A stretch of DNA of 64,000 bases from Azospirillum endophyticum (GCF_016595245.1 NZ_JAENHM010000060.1:62001-126000), one strand, 5' to 3'; counted from the stretch's first letter, positions 50,834-59,784 are shown. Translations and numbers: made by a program. Notes: a model not told the origin generated them from the letters alone.

Positions 50834-51631
50834 TCACTCCCCGGTTCCAGCCATGCGGGACAGCCCGACGGCGCGGTCGGCGATCACCAGCAGGACGAGC
50901 GTGCCGAGCAGGATCAGGGTGGACAGCGCCGCCAGGGTCGGGTCCGGCGCCTCTTCGATATATTGCAGCATCTTGATCGGCAGGGTCTTGGTGCGGACGT
51001 CGGTCAGGAAGATCGACACCGGATAGTTGTCGAAGGACGCCAGGAAGCTGAACAGCCCGGCGACCAGGAAGGACGGCGCCAGCGCCGGGATCATCACCCG
51101 GAGCACGCTCTGCGGCCAGGTGCAGCCCAGCGTCAGCGCCGCCTCGATCAGGGTGAAGTCGAAGCGCGACATCCCGGCGATCATCGTCCGCGCCACGTAG
51201 GGCAGCGTGATGACCAGATGGGCCAGCAGCAGCGCCGGCCAACTGGCGGTGAAGCCGATGCCGCGGAAATACTGCAGCATCGCGATGCCGAGCACGAGGC
51301 CGGGCATCATCAGCGGCGAGACCAGCGCGGCGGCGAAGGCCTCCGCTCCCGGCAGCCGGCCGCGCACGATGGCGGCGGCGGCCATGGTTCCCGCCACCAG
51401 CGACAGGGCGGTGGAGAGCAGCGCGATCTGCACCGACAGCCACAGGGCCGGCCAGAACCCCTCCAGCGAGGCGATGCGCCCGTACCATCTCCACGAGGCG
51501 CCGCCGACCGGCAGGTCGAAGACCGGGGTGGGCGACAGGCTAGCGGCGGCGATGACCAGCAACGGCGCCAGCAGGAACAGGCAGGCGAGGATCGCCATCG
51601 CCCAGGAGAAGGCCAGTGCGGCGGTTCTCAT
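50834..51631 (-). CDS. Pot-type ABC transporter permease (PotC-like), second system
   Basis: 265 residues, six helices; EAA-like loop IEAALTLGCTWPQSVLRVMIPALAPSF. Starts inside the end of the upstream permease gene (4-bp overlap). Ends six bases before the allantoinase start. Belongs to the operon 54589 to 49267. Confidence 0.9.
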   Translation of the reverse strand: MRTAALAFSWAMAILACLFLLAPLLVIAAASLSPTPVFDLPVGGASWRWYGRIASLEGFWPALWLSVQIALLSTALSLVAGTMAAAAIVRGRLPGAEAFAAALVSPLMMPGLVLGIAMLQYFRGIGFTASWPALLLAHLVITLPYVARTMIAGMSRFDFTLIEAALTLGCTWPQSVLRVMIPALAPSFLVAGLFSFLASFDNYPVSIFLTDVRTKTLPIKMLQYIEEAPDPTLAALSTLILLGTLVLLVIADRAVGLSRMAGTGE

Positions 51632-52485
51632 GCCCGGCCCTCCCTGGCGAGCCGGCTCGACAGCACGACGATGGCGACGGCGATGACCAGCAGCACCACG
51701 CCGGCCGCCGCCCCGAAGGCGGGCTCCCGGGTCAGCAGATAGGCCTTGGCGATGGTGGAGGCGAGCGTCGGGTAGCGCTCGCCGATCAGCAGGGTCGGCA
51801 CGACATAGGCCGAGACCGACAGGGCGGAGACCAGCGCCACCCCGGCGACGATCCCCGGCATGGTCACCGGCAGCGTCACCTTCAGGAAGCCGGCCGCCGG
51901 ATTGGCGCCGAGCGTCGCCGCCGCCTCCGACAAGCGGGGGTCGAGCTGGGCCACCACGGCGTAGACCGGCAGGATCATGAAGGGCAGGAAGACGTTGACC
52001 GCGCCGACGATCAGGGCGGTCTCGGTGAAGATCATCCGCACCGGCGCATCGACGATGCCCAGCCCCAGCAGCACCGTGTTGACGATCCCGCTGGAGCGCA
52101 GGAGGATGGTCCAGGCGAAGGCCTTGACGATGACGCTGGCCGACAGCGGCAGGAACAGGCAGCCCAGCATCAGGCTGCGCCATCGCCCTTTCGCCCGCGC
52201 GATGGCGAAGCTGGCGGGATAGCCGACCAGCAGGGTGAGGACGGTGACGGCCAGCGACAGCTTCACCGAGTTCCACACCGCGCCGAGATGGTGCGGCGTG
52301 GTCAGCAGCCGCTCGTAGGCGGCGAGGCTCGGCCCCGGCGGCGTCCCCGGCGGCGCCTGCAGGCTGACGGCGAACAGCAGGCCGAGCGGCAGGGCGAACA
52401 GCGCCAGCAGGATCAGCCCGGCCGGCCCCGACAGCAGCAGGGCGACGCGGCGGTCCCGGTCGATCGGGGGGAGCAGCGCGATCAT
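51628..52485 (-). CDS. Pot-type ABC transporter permease (PotB-like), second system
   Basis: 285 residues with six helices and the loop SEAAATLGANPAAGFLKVTLPVTMPGI. Overlaps the ATPase stop by four bases. Charged N-terminal segment IDRDRR precedes the first helix. Part of the ureide-associated transporter. Confidence 0.9.
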   Translation of the reverse strand: MIALLPPIDRDRRVALLLSGPAGLILLALFALPLGLLFAVSLQAPPGTPPGPSLAAYERLLTTPHHLGAVWNSVKLSLAVTVLTLLVGYPASFAIARAKGRWRSLMLGCLFLPLSASVIVKAFAWTILLRSSGIVNTVLLGLGIVDAPVRMIFTETALIVGAVNVFLPFMILPVYAVVAQLDPRLSEAAATLGANPAAGFLKVTLPVTMPGIVAGVALVSALSVSAYVVPTLLIGERYPTLASTIAKAYLLTREPAFGAAAGVVLLVIAVAIVVLSSRLAREGRA

Positions 52486-53555
52486 GCCGCCTCCTCCGCC
52501 GGGAACAGCAGGGTTTCGGCGACCGGCCAGCCGAAGGAGACCGGCGTGCCGGGGTCGGGCAGTGCCTGCCGGCCCGGCAGTTCCGCCATCAGGACGGCGC
52601 CGCCGGCATCGATCTCCACCACGCTGCGCGATCCCTGGAAGGTGACGCCGGTGACGGTGCCGTGCAGGGTGTTCTCGCCCTCGGCCAGCCGGACATGCTC
52701 CGGCCGGGTGGCGACGATCACCGGCGAGCCGGGCAGGAAGCGGCGCGGCGCCCGCACCTGCCCCACCGCCGTCTCCACCATCGAGCCGTCGCCGTCGGCG
52801 TCGACCACGGTGCCGGGCAGCCTCAGCGACTGGCCGACGAAGGACAGGGCGAAGGCGGTGGCCGGCCGGTCGTAGAGCGTGCGGGGGTCGGCGAGCTGGT
52901 CGATCCGCCCGCGATGCATCACCGCCACGCGGTCGGACATGGTCAGCGCCTCCTCCTGGTCGTGGGTGACGAAGACCGCGGTGGCGCCGATCTGCCGGAG
53001 CAGGCGGCGCAGTTCGCCCTGCATGGTCTCACGCAGCTTGCGGTCGAGCGCCGACAGTGCCTCGTCGAACAGGATGACGCTGGGTTCGACCGCGATGGCG
53101 CGGGCCAGCGCCACCCGCTGCTGCTGGCCGCCCGACAGGGCGCGGACCGGCCGGTCCGCCAGGGCACCGAGATGGACCAGCTCCAGCGCTCGTTTGACCG
53201 AGGCGTCGATCTCCGCCTTCGGCCGCTTGCGCAGCTTCAGCCCGAAGGCGACGTTGCCGGCGACGTCGAGATGGGGGAACAGCGCATAGTTCTGGAAGAC
53301 GACGCCGACGTTGCGGCGGTAGGGCGGCAGCCGGGTGATGTCCCGGCCGGCCAGTTCCAGCACGCCGCTGTCCGGCTGGGTCAGGCCGGCGATCACCCGC
53401 AGCAGGGTGGTCTTGCCGCAGCCCGAGGGGCCGAGCAGCGTGACCAGTTCGCCGCGCGCCATCCGCAGGTCGATGTCCGTCAGCACCGGCGTGGCGCCGA
53501 AGCGCTTGGACACCCCCCGCACCGACAGATGGGCCGCCATGCCGCCGCCTTCCAT
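52482..53555 (-). CDS. Pot-type ABC transporter ATP-binding protein, second system
   Basis: 357 residues with Walker A GPSGCGKTT, VFQNYALFPH, signature LSGGQQQRVALARAI, VILFDEALSALD and VTHDQEEAL; a TOBE-like C-terminal domain follows. ATG 53555 overlaps the binding-protein stop (TGATG); ATG 53540 with GGAAGG upstream is a good alternative. Ala replaces the usual Pro after the Walker B Glu (DEALSALD), a common variant. Confidence 0.9.
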   Translation of the reverse strand: MEGGGMAAHLSVRGVSKRFGATPVLTDIDLRMARGELVTLLGPSGCGKTTLLRVIAGLTQPDSGVLELAGRDITRLPPYRRNVGVVFQNYALFPHLDVAGNVAFGLKLRKRPKAEIDASVKRALELVHLGALADRPVRALSGGQQQRVALARAIAVEPSVILFDEALSALDRKLRETMQGELRRLLRQIGATAVFVTHDQEEALTMSDRVAVMHRGRIDQLADPRTLYDRPATAFALSFVGQSLRLPGTVVDADGDGSMVETAVGQVRAPRRFLPGSPVIVATRPEHVRLAEGENTLHGTVTGVTFQGSRSVVEIDAGGAVLMAELPGRQALPDPGTPVSFGWPVAETLLFPAEEAA

Positions 53556-54589
53556 CACAGCAGCTCCGTCGTCCAGCGCTCGGCCCACTTGCCGCGCTCC
53601 CTGGCGACGAAGGCCCAGTCTGGGGCGAACAGCGTGGCCGGGTCGGGGAAGCCGGCGGGGCGCGGGGTCGCCGTGTTGGTCGGCGCCACCACCGCCTTCT
53701 CCACCAGGATCTCCTGCACTGCCGGACCGAGGAAGGCGTCGATCACCGCGTCGGCCAGATCCGGGGCCGGCCCGCCCTTGACCTTGGCGATGCCGGACGG
53801 CATGGCGAAGCCGCCCTCCTTCGGAACGGCGAGGTCGACCGGCGCCCCTTCGGCCTTGCGGGTCAGGGTGTAGGCGGAGAACTGGCCGCCGATCATCGAC
53901 GCCTCGCCCTGCTCCAGCAGGTTCATCGCCTGGGGGGCGTTGGTGTAGACGTTGAGCAGGCTGGGAACCAGGCTCTTCAGCTTCTTGAAACCGGCGTCGA
54001 TGTCGTACTGCGCCTCGGCGAAGGGCTTGCCGGTCTCCAGATGCGCGGCGACCAGCAGGTTCCAGAACCCCTCGGTGTTCTGGATGGACGGGACGATGAC
54101 CCGCCCCTTGTTGGCCGGCACCCACAAATCGGCCCAGGAGGCCGGGGCGGGGGTCTTGGAATTGAAGGCGATGCCGGCCCAGGGGCGCTGGTAGTTCGCC
54201 CACATCCCGTCGCGATGGACCGCGCCGGCGACCAGCCGGTCGAGGTTGGGGCTGCCCTTGGCGGTGATCGGAACGATCAGCCCTTCGTCCGCCGCCTTGA
54301 TCATCACCGGGTCGTCCATGATGACGACGGAGAATTTCGGCGCCCCGCGGTCGGCCTGCATCTTCTGCAGGTTGGTCAGCGAGTTGGAGCCTTCATACAG
54401 GATCGTGACGCCGAGTGACTTGTTTATCGCCGGAAACACCGCCTCGTTGAAATATTTGGCTGCGCCGGCCGGGCCGCCGACGACGATCTCCTTGGTCTGG
54501 GCGCGCAGGATGGACGGCATGGCGAGCGAGGCGGCGAGGGCTCCGCCGGCCGTCAGCAGGGTGCGGCGGGACAAATCGTCAGGGCGCAT
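53555..54589 (-). CDS. Pot-type substrate-binding protein, second system (Tat-exported)
   Basis: 344 residues from ATG 54589. LSRRTLLTAGGALAASLAMPSILRA is a twin-arginine signal. The mature chain KEIVVGGPAGAAKYFNEAVFPAINKSLG and YEGSNSLTNLQKMQADRG is a type 2 binding fold (SBP_bac_6/8). First gene of the operon, directly behind a palindromic operator at 54643-54656. The ligand is inferred to be the ureide/hydantoin handled by the downstream enzymes. Confidence 0.88.
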   Translation of the reverse strand: MRPDDLSRRTLLTAGGALAASLAMPSILRAQTKEIVVGGPAGAAKYFNEAVFPAINKSLGVTILYEGSNSLTNLQKMQADRGAPKFSVVIMDDPVMIKAADEGLIVPITAKGSPNLDRLVAGAVHRDGMWANYQRPWAGIAFNSKTPAPASWADLWVPANKGRVIVPSIQNTEGFWNLLVAAHLETGKPFAEAQYDIDAGFKKLKSLVPSLLNVYTNAPQAMNLLEQGEASMIGGQFSAYTLTRKAEGAPVDLAVPKEGGFAMPSGIAKVKGGPAPDLADAVIDAFLGPAVQEILVEKAVVAPTNTATPRPAGFPDPATLFAPDWAFVARERGKWAERWTTELL

Positions 54590-54642
54590 GGGAAAGGCTC
54601 CGAGCGGGGGAAAGACAGGATGCCTTTCGCAAAGGTCGTGCC

Positions 54643-54656
54643 AAATGTGCACATTT
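54643..54656. promoter_or_regulatory. Palindromic operator 1 (GntR regulator)
   Basis: AAATGTGCACATTT, a perfect palindrome 54 bp before the binding-protein start. The same TGTGCACA core recurs at 54722 and nearly at 54747, in the 189-bp divergent region. Confidence 0.65.
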
Positions 54657-54721
54657 TGCCTTGCGCGCTGGAATCAAAGGCTTAAAACAGATTCATGGGC
54701 GACGCTTCAAACTGCGCCCGC

Positions 54722-54739
54722 AATAATGTGCACATTATT
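54722..54739. promoter_or_regulatory. Palindromic operator 2 (GntR regulator)
   Basis: AATAATGTGCACATTATT, an 18-bp perfect palindrome about 40 bp before the GntR start; probably autoregulatory. Confidence 0.65.
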
Positions 54740-54746
54740 TTGAATG

Positions 54747-54758
54747 AATGCGCACATT
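54747..54758. promoter_or_regulatory. Palindromic operator 3, imperfect
   Basis: AATGCGCACATT differs from the other sites by one base (C for T in the left arm). It lies 21 bp before the GntR start. Confidence 0.45.
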
Positions 54759-54778
54759 TTTTCAGCACAGGTTCGGGA

Positions 54779-55498
54779 ATGACGACGCGCGCCAGCAAAC
54801 GCCCGCCCAAGGGCGACACCGAAGCCGACGAGACCGTCTATACGGCGATCCTCGACGCCATCCTGGCCGGGCGTCTGGTCGCCGGGACAAAGCTGGCGGA
54901 AACGCCGCTGGCCGAGCTTTTCGGCGTGTCGCGCGAACGGATCCGCAAGGTGCTGCACCGGCTGGTGGCGGAACGGCGGCTGGAGGCGGTGACCAACCGC
55001 GGCGTCCGGGTTCCCTGCCCGACCCCGGACGACGTGCGGGCGATCTATCAGGCCCATCGCGTGTTGGAGGCCGGGATCCTGGTGGAGCTGGCGAGCCGGC
55101 TGGATGACGCATTATTGGGCAGGCTGGCGGACCACATCGCCTGCGAGCGTCAGGCGGCGGCGGACGGCGACCGTGCCGCCTCGGTCCGGCTGTCCGGCCA
55201 GTTCCATCTCCTGATCGCCGACTCGCTCGGCAATGCCGAGCTGTCGGCGGCCTTGCGCGACCTGCTGTCGCGCTCCTCGGTGATGGTGTCGGTGTTCGAG
55301 GCGGCGACGGACTCGATCTGCGGCGCCAACGAACATGCGGCCATCGTCGAGGCCCTGCGCGCCCGCGACACCGCGCGCGCCATCGCCCTGTCCGGCGATC
55401 ATTTCCGCCACATCGAGACCCGCCTGCGCCTCAAGATGCCGAGCGGCGGACGGCCGGACCTGCCGGCGATCTTCAGGCCGCCGGCCCCGGCGGGGTGA
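54779..55498 (+). CDS. GntR/FCD-family transcriptional regulator
   Basis: 239 residues from ATG 54779; upstream codons would run through the operators. N-terminal winged helix: VYTAILDAILAGRLVAGTKLAETPLAELFGVSRERIRKVLHRLVAERRL; the FCD ligand domain contains the metal-binding pattern FHLLIADSLGN and NEHAAIVEALRARD...DHFRHIE. Divergent from the ureide transporter operon and very likely its regulator through the TGTGCACA sites. Confidence 0.9.
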   Translation: MTTRASKRPPKGDTEADETVYTAILDAILAGRLVAGTKLAETPLAELFGVSRERIRKVLHRLVAERRLEAVTNRGVRVPCPTPDDVRAIYQAHRVLEAGILVELASRLDDALLGRLADHIACERQAAADGDRAASVRLSGQFHLLIADSLGNAELSAALRDLLSRSSVMVSVFEAATDSICGANEHAAIVEALRARDTARAIALSGDHFRHIETRLRLKMPSGGRPDLPAIFRPPAPAG

Positions 55499-55541
55499 GG
55501 CAGGGTGATCGCATTTGAAATCTAGAGTCCGATGAAGAGAC

Positions 55542-55575
55542 TTCCTGGATCCCCGCGGAGGCGGGGATCCAGGAA
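55542..55575 (+). terminator. 15-bp hairpin downstream of the GntR gene
   Basis: TTCCTGGATCCCCGC pairs perfectly with GCGGGGATCCAGGAA across GGAG. It is probably both a repeat of the GGATTCCCGC family and the GntR transcript end. Confidence 0.55.
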
Positions 55576-55687
55576 ACTCTCGTGTATAGCAGCTGAGATG
55601 GCTGGATTCCCGCCTCTGAGCCTGTGAAGAAATCGAACGCACCCATCCAAGAGCTGATCGAGTAGGTGCGCGCGTCTCCGATGGGTC

Positions 55688-55983
55688 ATCCCCGCGAAGG
55701 CGCTACGGCATGCACAGATCTCGCTTCTGCGAACGAGATGCGACTTTCTCTAGCGAATGGCCCTTCTCCCCTCGCGGGAGAAGGGTTGGGATGAGGGGGC
55801 GGCCGACCGTAGGTCGGTGGAAATCAAACTTGCGTCCCCTCACCCCAACCCGCGGGTCGGCAAAACGCCGTTGGCGTTTGGCCGATCCCGCCCCGCGAGG
55901 GGAGAGGGGCTACGCGCAACGGTAAGATGCTTTTCCTGCCGCAAGCGCGAGATCTGTGCATCCCGTAGCGCGAAGGCGGGGAT
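55688..55983. repeat. Nested palindromic element
   Basis: Arms at 55688-55731 and 55940-55983 are about 85% inverted copies sharing GCATGCACAGATCTCGC-like sequence. Inside lies a second palindromic unit (55761-55910) with CCCTTCTCCCCTCGCGGGAG and CCGCGAGGGGAGAGGGG ends. This suggests insertion of one element into another. Confidence 0.75.
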
Positions 55984-56018
55984 CCAGAGTTCCCAGCGCA
56001 AGCACTTGCAAAGTCTGG

Positions 56019-56038
56019 ATTCCCGCCTTCGCGGGAAT
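56019..56038. repeat. GGATTCCCGC hairpin repeat
   Basis: ATTCCCGCCTTCGCGGGAAT, 8-bp arms with a CTTC loop. It is a member of a widely distributed bacterial hairpin repeat type. Confidence 0.7.
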
Positions 56039-56213
56039 GACGGTCGAGGGACGCGCACGATGCGACCCAACGCGACGTGGTTCGAACTTGGGGCTTCTCT
56101 CAGCGAGTCACCGAATTCTTCACAGACTCCTCCGCGGGAATGACGGGTTTCCTTCTATAGGATCATAACTCCCATATGCGATTGCCCTGCGGGGTGAGGG
56201 CGCTCCGGCATCA

Positions 56214-56612
56214 TCACGACGCCAAGTCCTTCAGGATCGGGCAGTCCGGCCGCTCGTCCCCGTGGCAGGCGTCGGCGAGCTCATGGAGCGTGTCGCGCAT
56301 CGCCTGCAGCTCGGCGATCTTCGCCTCCAGCTCGTCGATGTGCTGGAGCGCGATCCGCTTCACCTCCGAACTGCAGCGCGAGCGGTCCTGCCAAAGGCCG
56401 ACCAGCTTCTGGATCCGCTCGATCCCGAAGCCCAGCGTCCGCGCCCGCTTGACGAAGCGCAGCACATTCACCTCGCGGTCGTCGTAGACACGATAGCCCG
56501 ACGCCGTCCGCCCGGCCTCCGGAATCAGGCCGATGGATTCGTAATAGCGGATCAGCTTGGCGTTCACGCCCGACGCCTTGGCGGCGTCGCCGATGGTCAT
56601 GCCGTCCTTCAT
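56214..56612 (-). CDS. cueR: Cu(I)-responsive MerR-family regulator
   Basis: 132 residues. The MerR helix-turn-helix TIGDAAKASGVNAKLIRYYESIGLIPEAGR is followed by a dimerisation helix and the metal loop C116-HGDERPD-C124, the two-cysteine site with the spacing of CueR/HmrR monovalent-metal sensors. ATG 56612 overlaps the copA stop (ATGA), with GAGG upstream. It should activate the copA promoter at 59097-59127, thus also its own expression. Confidence 0.92.
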   Translation of the reverse strand: MKDGMTIGDAAKASGVNAKLIRYYESIGLIPEAGRTASGYRVYDDREVNVLRFVKRARTLGFGIERIQKLVGLWQDRSRCSSEVKRIALQHIDELEAKIAELQAMRDTLHELADACHGDERPDCPILKDLAS

Positions 56613-59062
56613 CGCACATCCTCACTCTTCGGCGGCGTCCAGCCGCGCAAGGTCAGGGCGTTCACCACCACGCTGACCGAACTGAGCGCCATCGCCGCCC
56701 CCGCCAGCACCGGGCTGAGGTTGCCCGATGCCGCCAGCGGGATGCCGACGACGTTGTAGGCGAAGGCCCAGAACAGCCCCTGCCGGATCTTCGCATAGGT
56801 CCGCCGCGACACGTCGATGGAGCCGGCGACCAGCCGGGGATCGCCGCGCATCAGGGTGACGCCGGCGCTGTGCATCGCCACGTCGGTGCCGGTCGCCATG
56901 GCGATGCCGACATCGGCGGCAGCCAGCGCCGGGGCGTCGTTGATACCGTCGCCGACCATCCCCACCGTCTTGCCCTCCCCCTTCAGCGTCGCGACCACGG
57001 CGGCCTTGTCGCCCGGCAGCACCTCGGCGAACACCCGCTCGATACCGAGCGCCGCGGCGACGGAGCGGGCGGCACCCCAGCCGTCGCCGGTCACCATCAC
57101 CGGCTCCACCCCCTGCGCCTTCAGCGCGGCGATGGCGGTGACGGCGCTGTCCTTCACGGTATCGCCGAAGGCGACGAGGCCAAGCAGGCGCGGCGTCTCG
57201 CCGATCTCGATCAGCCAGGACAGGGTGCGTCCGGTCGCCGCGAGCGCCTCCGCCGGTTCGGCCAGCGCGCCCGGCTGCAAGCCGGCCTCCGCCACCGCGC
57301 GGGCATTGCCGAGTTGCAGGCGCCGTCCCGCCACCGTGCCGGCGACGCCGCGGCCGGCCAGCGCGCGGAAGTCCGTCACCGGTTCCGCCGCCATGCCCGC
57401 CGCAACCGCCCGGTCGCGCAGCGCATGGGCCAGCGGATGCTCGCTGCCGGTCTGGAGGGCGGCGGCAAGGCGCAGCAGGGTCACGCCATCGACGCCGTCG
57501 GCCGCGAGCAGGTCGGTGACGCGCGGCTTGCCTTCCGTCAGCGTGCCGGTCTTGTCGAAGGCGACGGCGGTCAGGGCATGGGCGCGCTCCAGCGCCTCGG
57601 CGTCCTTGATGAGGATGCCGTGGCGGGCGGCGGCGCCGGTGCCGACCATGATCGCGGTCGGCGTCGCCAGACCCAGCGCGCAGGGGCAGGCGATGACGAG
57701 GACCGAAACGGCGGTGACGATGGCCATTTCCAGATCGCCGCCGACGATCCACCAGCCGGCCAGCGTCAGCGCCGCCACCGCCAGAACCGCCGGGACGAAC
57801 ACCGCGCTGACCCGGTCGACCAGCCGCTGGATCGGCGCCTTCGACGCCTGGGCGCCCTCCACCATGCGGACGATCTGCGCGAGCATGGTCTCGGTGCCGA
57901 CCGCCGTGGTCTCCACCACCAGCAGGCCGTCGCCGTTGATCGAACCGCCGGTGACGCGGTCGCCCGGCTCCTTGTCGACCGGCAGGCTCTCGCCGGTCAG
58001 CATCGATTCGTCGACGCCGCCACTCCCCTCCACCACCCGGCCGTCGACCGGCACCCGCTCGCCGGGGCGGACCACCACGGGATCGCCGACGCGGACGCGC
58101 TCAACCGGCACCTCGGTCTCCACGCCGTCGCGGCGCAGCCGAGCGGTGGCCGGGCGCAGGTCCATCAGCGCGCGGATCGCCGCCGCGGTCTGGCCCTTGG
58201 CCCGCGCCTCCAGCCATTTGCCGAGCAGCACGAAGGTGATCAGCACCGAGGAGGCTTCGAAATACAGGTGAGGCTGGTGACCGGAATGCGCCGTCAGCAT
58301 CAGGTAGAGGCTGAGGCCCCAGGCCGCCGAAGTGCCGAGCGCCACCAGCAGATCCATGTTGCCGGCCCCTGCCCGCAACGCGTTCCAGCCGGCGCGGTAG
58401 AAGCGCGCGCCAAGCCAGAACTGCACGATGCTGGCCAGCACCAGTTGGATCCAGCCCGGCAGCATCCAATCCGCCCCGAACAGGTCGCCGGCCATTCCGG
58501 CCAGCAAAGGCAGCGACAGCGCAGCGGCGATCAGCACATGGTGCAGCTCGCGCCGGCTGCGGTCGGCCCGCGCTTCCTCCTCCGCCTGTTCGCCGCCCTG
58601 GGTGAGGAGGGCGGCGCCGTAGCCGGCCTTCTCCACGGCGGCGATCAGCTCCGCACTATCGACGCTGCCGGCGAAGGCGACGACATGGGCGCGCTCGGTC
58701 GCCAGATTGACCGCCGCCGATTCGACACCGGCCAAGCGGTTGAGCGCTTTCTCCACCCGGCCGGAGCAGGAGGCACAGGTCATGCCGGTGACCGACAGGT
58801 CGAACTCCCGCCGTTCGGCGTGGAAGCCGGCGGCCTCGACCGCGTCCGCCGCGGCCTTGGCGTCGGGCGAACCGGCGAAGCTCAGCCGCGCCCGCTCCGT
58901 CGCCAGATTGACCGAGACGGCGGTGACGCCCGGCACCCGGCCCAACGCCTTCTCCACGCGGCGGACGCAGGAGGCGCAGGTCATACCCGACACGGCCAGA
59001 TCCAGGTCGGTCGGGGAAGCCGCGGCCGTCGCCTTGCCGCTGTCTTGCTGGGTCGTGGTCAT
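56609..59062 (-). CDS. copA: Cu(I)-exporting P1B-type ATPase
   Basis: 817 residues. Two N-terminal heavy-metal domains with GMTCASC (Cys29/32 and 96/99), eight membrane helices, ACPCALGLATP (CPC in the sixth helix), phosphorylation loop DKTGTLTEGK, and GDGINDAPALAAADVGIAM. It pumps Cu(I) or Ag(I) from cytoplasm to periplasm. ATG 59062 is chosen because GGAGAA lies upstream and HMA1 follows after a short polar leader. Operon copA-cueR under a MerR-type promoter. Confidence 0.95.
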   Translation of the reverse strand: MTTTQQDSGKATAAASPTDLDLAVSGMTCASCVRRVEKALGRVPGVTAVSVNLATERARLSFAGSPDAKAAADAVEAAGFHAERREFDLSVTGMTCASCSGRVEKALNRLAGVESAAVNLATERAHVVAFAGSVDSAELIAAVEKAGYGAALLTQGGEQAEEEARADRSRRELHHVLIAAALSLPLLAGMAGDLFGADWMLPGWIQLVLASIVQFWLGARFYRAGWNALRAGAGNMDLLVALGTSAAWGLSLYLMLTAHSGHQPHLYFEASSVLITFVLLGKWLEARAKGQTAAAIRALMDLRPATARLRRDGVETEVPVERVRVGDPVVVRPGERVPVDGRVVEGSGGVDESMLTGESLPVDKEPGDRVTGGSINGDGLLVVETTAVGTETMLAQIVRMVEGAQASKAPIQRLVDRVSAVFVPAVLAVAALTLAGWWIVGGDLEMAIVTAVSVLVIACPCALGLATPTAIMVGTGAAARHGILIKDAEALERAHALTAVAFDKTGTLTEGKPRVTDLLAADGVDGVTLLRLAAALQTGSEHPLAHALRDRAVAAGMAAEPVTDFRALAGRGVAGTVAGRRLQLGNARAVAEAGLQPGALAEPAEALAATGRTLSWLIEIGETPRLLGLVAFGDTVKDSAVTAIAALKAQGVEPVMVTGDGWGAARSVAAALGIERVFAEVLPGDKAAVVATLKGEGKTVGMVGDGINDAPALAAADVGIAMATGTDVAMHSAGVTLMRGDPRLVAGSIDVSRRTYAKIRQGLFWAFAYNVVGIPLAASGNLSPVLAGAAMALSSVSVVVNALTLRGWTPPKSEDVR

Positions 59063-59096
59063 GCCGGTTCTCCTTCGATTCCTCTCGGCATGACGG

Positions 59097-59127
59097 GATA
59101 TGGGGCTTCCAGCCGTTGGAAGGTCAA
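59097..59127 (-). promoter_or_regulatory. CueR-type copA promoter
   Basis: On the minus strand: TTGACC (-35), a 19-bp spacer and CATATC (-10). The spacer holds the dyad CTTCCAACGGCTGGAAG-like (CTTCCA/TGGAAG arms at 59106-59111 and 59117-59122). The overlong 19-bp spacer is diagnostic for MerR-family activation. It lies 35 bp before the copA start. Confidence 0.85.
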
Positions 59128-59223
59128 GGGGCGGATCGACGCAGATCCGCAACTCCCTGAACAAAAGACCGGAGCGGGCGTTCGTGTCCTGACCGCCAGC
59201 CATCAGCAGAAGGGACCAGCCCC

Positions 59224-59784
59224 TTGATCCGCCTGACCATCGCCGAGGCGCAGAGCCGCGTTTCCCACATGCTGACCCATGACCTGGTCGAGGATCTGCG
59301 CGCCGTGGAATACGAGACGCCGCCCCTGGCCGACGCCCCCTCCGCCACCCCGCTGAGCGAGTTGCGGCGGGCCGAGGTCAGCTTCAGCCATGCCCCCGGC
59401 TCCCCCGACTGCCTCTATCGCATCGGCGCCTTCGGCGATTCGCTGCTGATGCGGCTCCAGCTGAATGTCTGGCGCTTCGTCGCCCTCTACCAGGTGCCGG
59501 TGACGGACCCGATCGACAGCAACACCATCGCCCCGCATTTCGAGCGCTGGGCCATCGGCGCCGGCCATGCCGGCTGGACCATCGGCTGGCGTGACGGCGT
59601 CGATCCGTGGAATCCGGATCTGCGGGTGGTGGAGACCTATTGCTACGCCATGCTGCCGGAGGATTTCCTGGACGAACCGCTGACCCAGCTCTACTGGCGC
59701 ACCGACCTGTTGCAGATGACCCGCGCCTTCATGCTGGAGGCGCGGCGGATGGGCATCCGGCTGTCGGCCCCCGACACGGTGTAG
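59224..59784 (+). CDS. Uncharacterised protein
   Basis: 186 residues from TTG 59224, with AGAAGGGACC upstream. No signal peptide or membrane segment. Features include a run of aromatic residues (LNVWRFVALYQVPV, AGWTIGWRDGVDPWNPDLRVVETYCYAML) and a helical C-terminus. I do not recognise the family. Divergent from copA and upstream of a YicG-like gene; no functional link is evident. Confidence 0.65.
   Translation: MIRLTIAEAQSRVSHMLTHDLVEDLRAVEYETPPLADAPSATPLSELRRAEVSFSHAPGSPDCLYRIGAFGDSLLMRLQLNVWRFVALYQVPVTDPIDSNTIAPHFERWAIGAGHAGWTIGWRDGVDPWNPDLRVVETYCYAMLPEDFLDEPLTQLYWRTDLLQMTRAFMLEARRMGIRLSAPDTV

Larger units (their letters stand above)
55499..56213. other. Repeat-rich non-coding region
   Basis: 715 bp without a credible gene. 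It holds nested palindromes: an outer pair 55606-55631/56116-56141, a middle pair 55688-55731/55940-55983, and an inner hairpin element 55761-55910, plus separate hairpins at 55542-55575 and 56019-56038. Short open frames here are only translations of the repeats. Confidence 0.8.

Noticed and set aside
55499..56213. Possible CRISPR array or small genes in the repeat-rich gap
   Set aside because: The repeats are inverted and nested, not direct with regular spacers, and the short reading frames merely translate the palindromes.
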